Assembly (NCBI GenBank): GCA_046533095.1
Contig: JAJQRA010000020.1
Coordinates: 124,001-188,000, forward strand
Origin: ZAX-1 sp046533095
GTDB lineage: Bacteria > Bacillota > Clostridia > Lachnospirales > Lachnospiraceae
Length of the DNA: 64,000 nt
Direction: 5' to 3'
Shown here: positions 61,667 to 64,000 of the stretch, piece after piece
Position numbering within the stretch: the stretch's first letter is position 1
How the letters are laid out: every line of letters starts with the position of its first letter
Notes under the pieces: generated by a model
What the model was told of the DNA's origin: nothing
Seen by the model: the letters and a program-made list of their open reading frames with translations, nothing else
Databases searched by the model: none
Made by a program: the position numbers and the translations under genes

Positions 61667-62109
61667 ATGGAAACATTTATGCTCACAGCTTCTTATGCAG
61701 ATTGCATTGGAGACAAAACGGTTTTGATGGTGCGTATGGATGGCGAAGAAAAGGTCGAATCCCTGCTTTTGCAAGCAGATCTTAAAGAATTGGCTGGCAA
61801 GCCTGGTTTTAAAGCTGTATATCTTGCACGCTACAGAAAGGATCAAATGCCTACTTCGGCTGCCAAGGCAGAATCAGTCAGTTAATCGCCCAGCTTACGG
61901 ATTCTTTCCTAGTTGTCCAATCATGGGATGATTTTGCAGTAGCCAAAGGACTCGCCAACGTACAGGCAAAACCGGCGATCTTTAGACCGATGACGAAGCG
62001 CTTTCGTTCTGACGAGCGTGTAAAATCCCCTGAATGGCGTGCACTTACCTTCTTGTCTCATGCGATCCTTGGCACTTCTGATCAGACAAGGATTTTTACA
62101 CAGCCATAA
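61667..62109 (+). pseudogene. Frameshifted gene of unknown function
   Basis: ATG 61667 has a strong AAGGAGG and encodes 72 residues (METFMLTASYADCIGDKTVL start). From about 61850 the protein-like frame continues in the next register (GSNAYFGCQGRISQLIAQLT, then SWDDFAVAKGLANVQAKPAI, ending TRIFTQP) to TAA 62107-62109. One added base near 61848 (AAAGGATC) would join both into about 148 residues. No family is recognised. It could also be a genuine 72-residue gene (61667-61885) followed by an unrelated remnant. Confidence 0.5.
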
Positions 62110-62155
62110 GAGATATTTACGATGTTAATGATGCGAAAGGCGAGGTTGATGGATA

Positions 62156-62728
62156 ATGACGGATAACATTCAAAAAAAGGAATCCCAACGTAAAATGGGA
62201 ATCTCGGCACGTAAGGCAATGGATAAGGAACAGGCGATGTATTTTAGTAGAGTGATTTCGGAAAAGCTGATGGCTTACCCCACGTTTCTCCATGCTAAGA
62301 CAATCTTTTCTTACCAGCCTTTTGGCGGTGAAGTGGATATTTCATTCTTCAATGAATATGCACTACAAGCAGGGAAAACGGTTGCGTTTCCAATCTGCGA
62401 TGGCAATGGTCACATGGTTGCCGCAGTGCCGGAGCACTCGGATGCATGGGAAACCGGAAAGTATGGGATTAAAGCGCCTGTAAAAAACCGCTCGCATATT
62501 CTTGATCCAAATAGCATTGAACTTATCATTGTACCTTGCACTGTTTTTAATGGACCTAAAAAGATGAGGATCGGGTGGGGTGGCGGATACTATGATCGGT
62601 ATCTGCCACAATGTAAAAACGCGACCAGCATTGCAGTTGCATATGGGGCACAGCAGGTGAACGACATCTGCTGTGAAGAATGGGATGTACCTTTAGACGC
62701 AGTTGCCACGGAATCAAGCTGGTATTGA
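62156..62728 (+). CDS. 5-formyltetrahydrofolate cyclo-ligase
   Basis: A 190-residue MTHFS-family enzyme that converts 5-formyl-THF to 5,10-methenyl-THF with ATP. The N-terminal KxxxR-type region (ESQRKMGISARKAM), FSYQPFGGEVDI and the C-terminal nucleotide motif MRIGWGGGYYDRYL are present. It supplies one-carbon folates of the kind used by the MTHFR fusion at the start of the window. The ribosome binding site is modest (GAGGT about 12 nt upstream). Confidence 0.93.
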   Translation: MTDNIQKKESQRKMGISARKAMDKEQAMYFSRVISEKLMAYPTFLHAKTIFSYQPFGGEVDISFFNEYALQAGKTVAFPICDGNGHMVAAVPEHSDAWETGKYGIKAPVKNRSHILDPNSIELIIVPCTVFNGPKKMRIGWGGGYYDRYLPQCKNATSIAVAYGAQQVNDICCEEWDVPLDAVATESSWY

Positions 62729-62751
62729 TATTGTTTCGTAAGATGAAACGA

Positions 62752-62919
62752 CATGGAAACGTGAGATTGAACCATTAAAACAAATCAAAGGCAACTACCC
62801 CAAATTTTTGATTATGCTAGATGATTACGCTAGATGATTATGCAGGAAAATACGATGGCATACGGCAGTTGAATCTGATTGGCTGGCTGGCAAGCAATCA
62901 AAGCGGAGCAGTACTGTAA
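62752..62919 (+). pseudogene. C-terminal remnant of an AAA_14/DUF4143-type ATPase
   Basis: The translation REIEPLKQIKGNYPKFLIML, then DDYAGKYDGIRQLNLIGWLA (after correcting the frame), is the usual end of DUF4143-type ATPases, in which the chain closes with an (I/L)DGI(K/R)xxNxIxWL segment. A 13-bp tandem duplication, GCTAGATGATTA(C/T) at 62816-62828 and 62829-62841, breaks the frame and brings a TGA. Everything upstream is missing. Confidence 0.6.
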
Positions 62920-62982
62920 TAGAGGGAAAAAACAACAAAAAATCTTTTTAGTGAAAAAAATAACAAACTTTCAAATCGCACT

Positions 62983-63010
62983 TGTATTTTTACCCAATAT
63001 TAGGTAAAAT
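62983..63010 (+). promoter_or_regulatory. Candidate gap promoter with palindromic operator
   Basis: TTGTAT (62983-62988), a 16-nt spacer and TAAAAT (63005-63010). The spacer is nearly filled by the dyad TTTTACC-CAATATTA-GGTAAAA (62988-63009), a likely repressor site. A CggR-like regulator is the usual controller of gap operons but no gene for one is seen here. Confidence 0.4.
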
Positions 63011-63019
63011 AATAAATAG

Positions 63020-63106
63020 CTATTCAGACCACACAATGCGAGGGATGTACGACTGAATAGATAAAATAATAGAGCTTATCAGAAGTTGCAAGGCAAATTC
63101 TGATAA
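63020..63106 (+). other. Hairpins in the gap leader
   Basis: CTATTCAG (63020-63027) pairs with CTGAATAG (63053-63060), and TTATCAGA (63076-63083) with TCTGATAA (63099-63106). They lie in the predicted 5' leader, about 100 nt before the start codon, and may stabilise or control the message. Confidence 0.4.
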
Positions 63107-63206
63107 AAGGCACATTTTTGCACTAGGCTTAAGAAAAATAGAAACCACAGCCAGGTGTTTAATGCGCGAGGCAATTAACTATTCTAAATCTTAGGAGGAA
63201 ATAATC

Positions 63207-64000
63207 ATGGCAGTAAAAGTAGCAATCAATGGTTTTGGACGTATTGGACGCCTAGCATTCAGGCAGATGTTTGGTGCAGAAGGATATGAAGTGGTAGCAA
63301 TCAATGATTTAACAAGCCCTTCAATGTTAGCTCATTTGTTAAAATATGACTCTGCTCAGGGCAGATACGCTTTAGGGGATACCGTAACAGCAGGGGAGGA
63401 TTCCATTACAGTTGATGGGAAACAAATAAAAATCTACAAAGAAGCAAAAGCAGAAGCACTTCCTTGGGGCACAATCGGTGTTGATGTTGTATTAGAGTGT
63501 ACAGGTTTTTATACGACCAAGGCCGCTGCAGAAGCACATATTAAAGCAGGCGCTAGAAAAGTAGTAATCTCCGCTCCGGCAGGAAACGACCTTCCAACCG
63601 TTGTATTTAACGTAAACCATGATATTTTAAAAGCAAGCGATACGGTTATTTCAGCAGCTTCCTGCACAACAAACTGCCTCGCTCCTATGGCACAAGCATT
63701 GAATAAGTTAGCCTCCCTCAAATCCGGTATTATGACAACCGTACATGCATACACCGGCGACCAGATGCCACTTGACGGACCGCAAAGAAAAGGCGATTTA
63801 AGAAGAAGCCGTGCAGCTGCAGTCAACATCGTTCCAAACAGCACAGGCGCAGCAAAAGCAATTGGTTTAGTAATCCCTGAATTACAAGGAAAATTAATTG
63901 GCTCTGCACAACGTGTTCCAGTTCCGACAGGTTCAACAACAATACTAGTTGCTGTTGTAGAAGGAAAAGTGACAAAGGAGCAGATTAATGCGGCTATGAA
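63207..64000 (+). CDS. gap: Glyceraldehyde-3-phosphate dehydrogenase (partial, runs off the window)
   Basis: The first 264 residues of a type I GAPDH. NAD-binding is in INGFGRIGRLAFR, the catalytic C153 in SAASCTTNCLAP, and VHAYTGDQMPLDGP and RRSRAAAVNIVPNSTGAAKA follow as expected. It performs the NAD-dependent oxidation of glyceraldehyde-3-phosphate in glycolysis. TTAGGAGGAAATAATC precedes the ATG. The frame is still open at the last base of the window. Confidence 0.97.
   Translation, partial: MAVKVAINGFGRIGRLAFRQMFGAEGYEVVAINDLTSPSMLAHLLKYDSAQGRYALGDTVTAGEDSITVDGKQIKIYKEAKAEALPWGTIGVDVVLECTGFYTTKAAAEAHIKAGARKVVISAPAGNDLPTVVFNVNHDILKASDTVISAASCTTNCLAPMAQALNKLASLKSGIMTTVHAYTGDQMPLDGPQRKGDLRRSRAAAVNIVPNSTGAAKAIGLVIPELQGKLIGSAQRVPVPTGSTTILVAVVEGKVTKEQINAAM

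Overview
The window looks like chromosome from a low-GC, spore-forming anaerobe of the Bacillota, most likely class Clostridia. This rests on gene content: a SpoVB-type flippase, a HydE-type radical SAM enzyme, the Rrf2/IscR-NifS-IscU-MnmA cluster, CymR-like control of sulfur genes, LicT antitermination, remnants of an agr-type quorum-sensing locus, and frequent AGGAGG ribosome binding sites. Genus and species cannot be read from it. No rRNA, tRNA, CRISPR array or intact insertion sequence was recognised.

Layout. 0-3.5 kb (minus strand): a CymR-like Rrf2 regulator, a trans-sulfuration enzyme and a bifunctional homocysteine methyltransferase/MTHF reductase, probably one operon. 3.5-4.7 kb: gene-poor, with two related palindromic elements and a nucleotidyltransferase remnant. 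4.7-8.4 kb: a FIST sensor protein overlapping a hybrid histidine kinase. 8.5-12.9 kb: a beta-glucoside PTS operon (antiterminator, EIIBCA, 6-phospho-beta-glucosidase) behind duplicated promoter/operator units and a RAT/terminator switch. 13-24.6 kb: sulfur region with two cysK genes, an overlapping larE-hydE pair, an SsuABC/TauABC-type importer, an iron-alcohol-dehydrogenase family enzyme, and a DUF4418/FtsX-like/LolD-like export module. 24.7-28.3 kb: accessory debris (two Uma2 paralogues, an AAA-like/PD-(D/E)XK protein, an XRE fragment, chimeric transposase remnants). 28.7-32.9 kb: a very large secreted lipase with GLUG-like and InlB-type repeats, broken by two single-base losses in poly-G tracts. 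33.3-41.7 kb: copper handling (HMA-SafE-cupredoxin fusion, small membrane protein, DUF2318 protein, CopA, lipoprotein, CopZ, two-component system). 41.7-45.4 kb (minus): a chemotaxis receptor and a SpoVB-like flippase with an internal repeat. 45.4-49.2 kb: iscR-nifS-iscU-mnmA. 49.3-57.2 kb: a five-gene SWIM / helical-repeat / MoxR AAA+ / DUF5682 / vWA cassette. 57.2-60.4 kb: a second, broken AAA-like gene fused to the remains of agrC, then degenerate agrD and agrB. 60.4-64 kb: PHP histidinol phosphatase, a frameshifted unknown gene, 5-formyl-THF cyclo-ligase, an ATPase fragment and the start of gap.

How it fits together. Sulfur is the recurring theme: uptake (SsuABC-like), assimilation (two CysK), methionine synthesis (MetI/MetB-like and YitJ-like), sulfur transfer (LarE, NifS, MnmA) and Fe-S assembly (IscU, IscR), with two Rrf2 regulators. 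The most interesting little-understood system is the MoxR/vWA/SWIM/DUF5682 cassette. The LarE-HydE pair, the disrupted agr locus, the poly-G frameshifts in the lipase and the 143-bp inverted repeat pair 36 kb apart also deserve attention. Seven probable single-base losses, nearly all in homopolymers, fall in accessory genes only; they may be real decay, phase variation or sequencing error.
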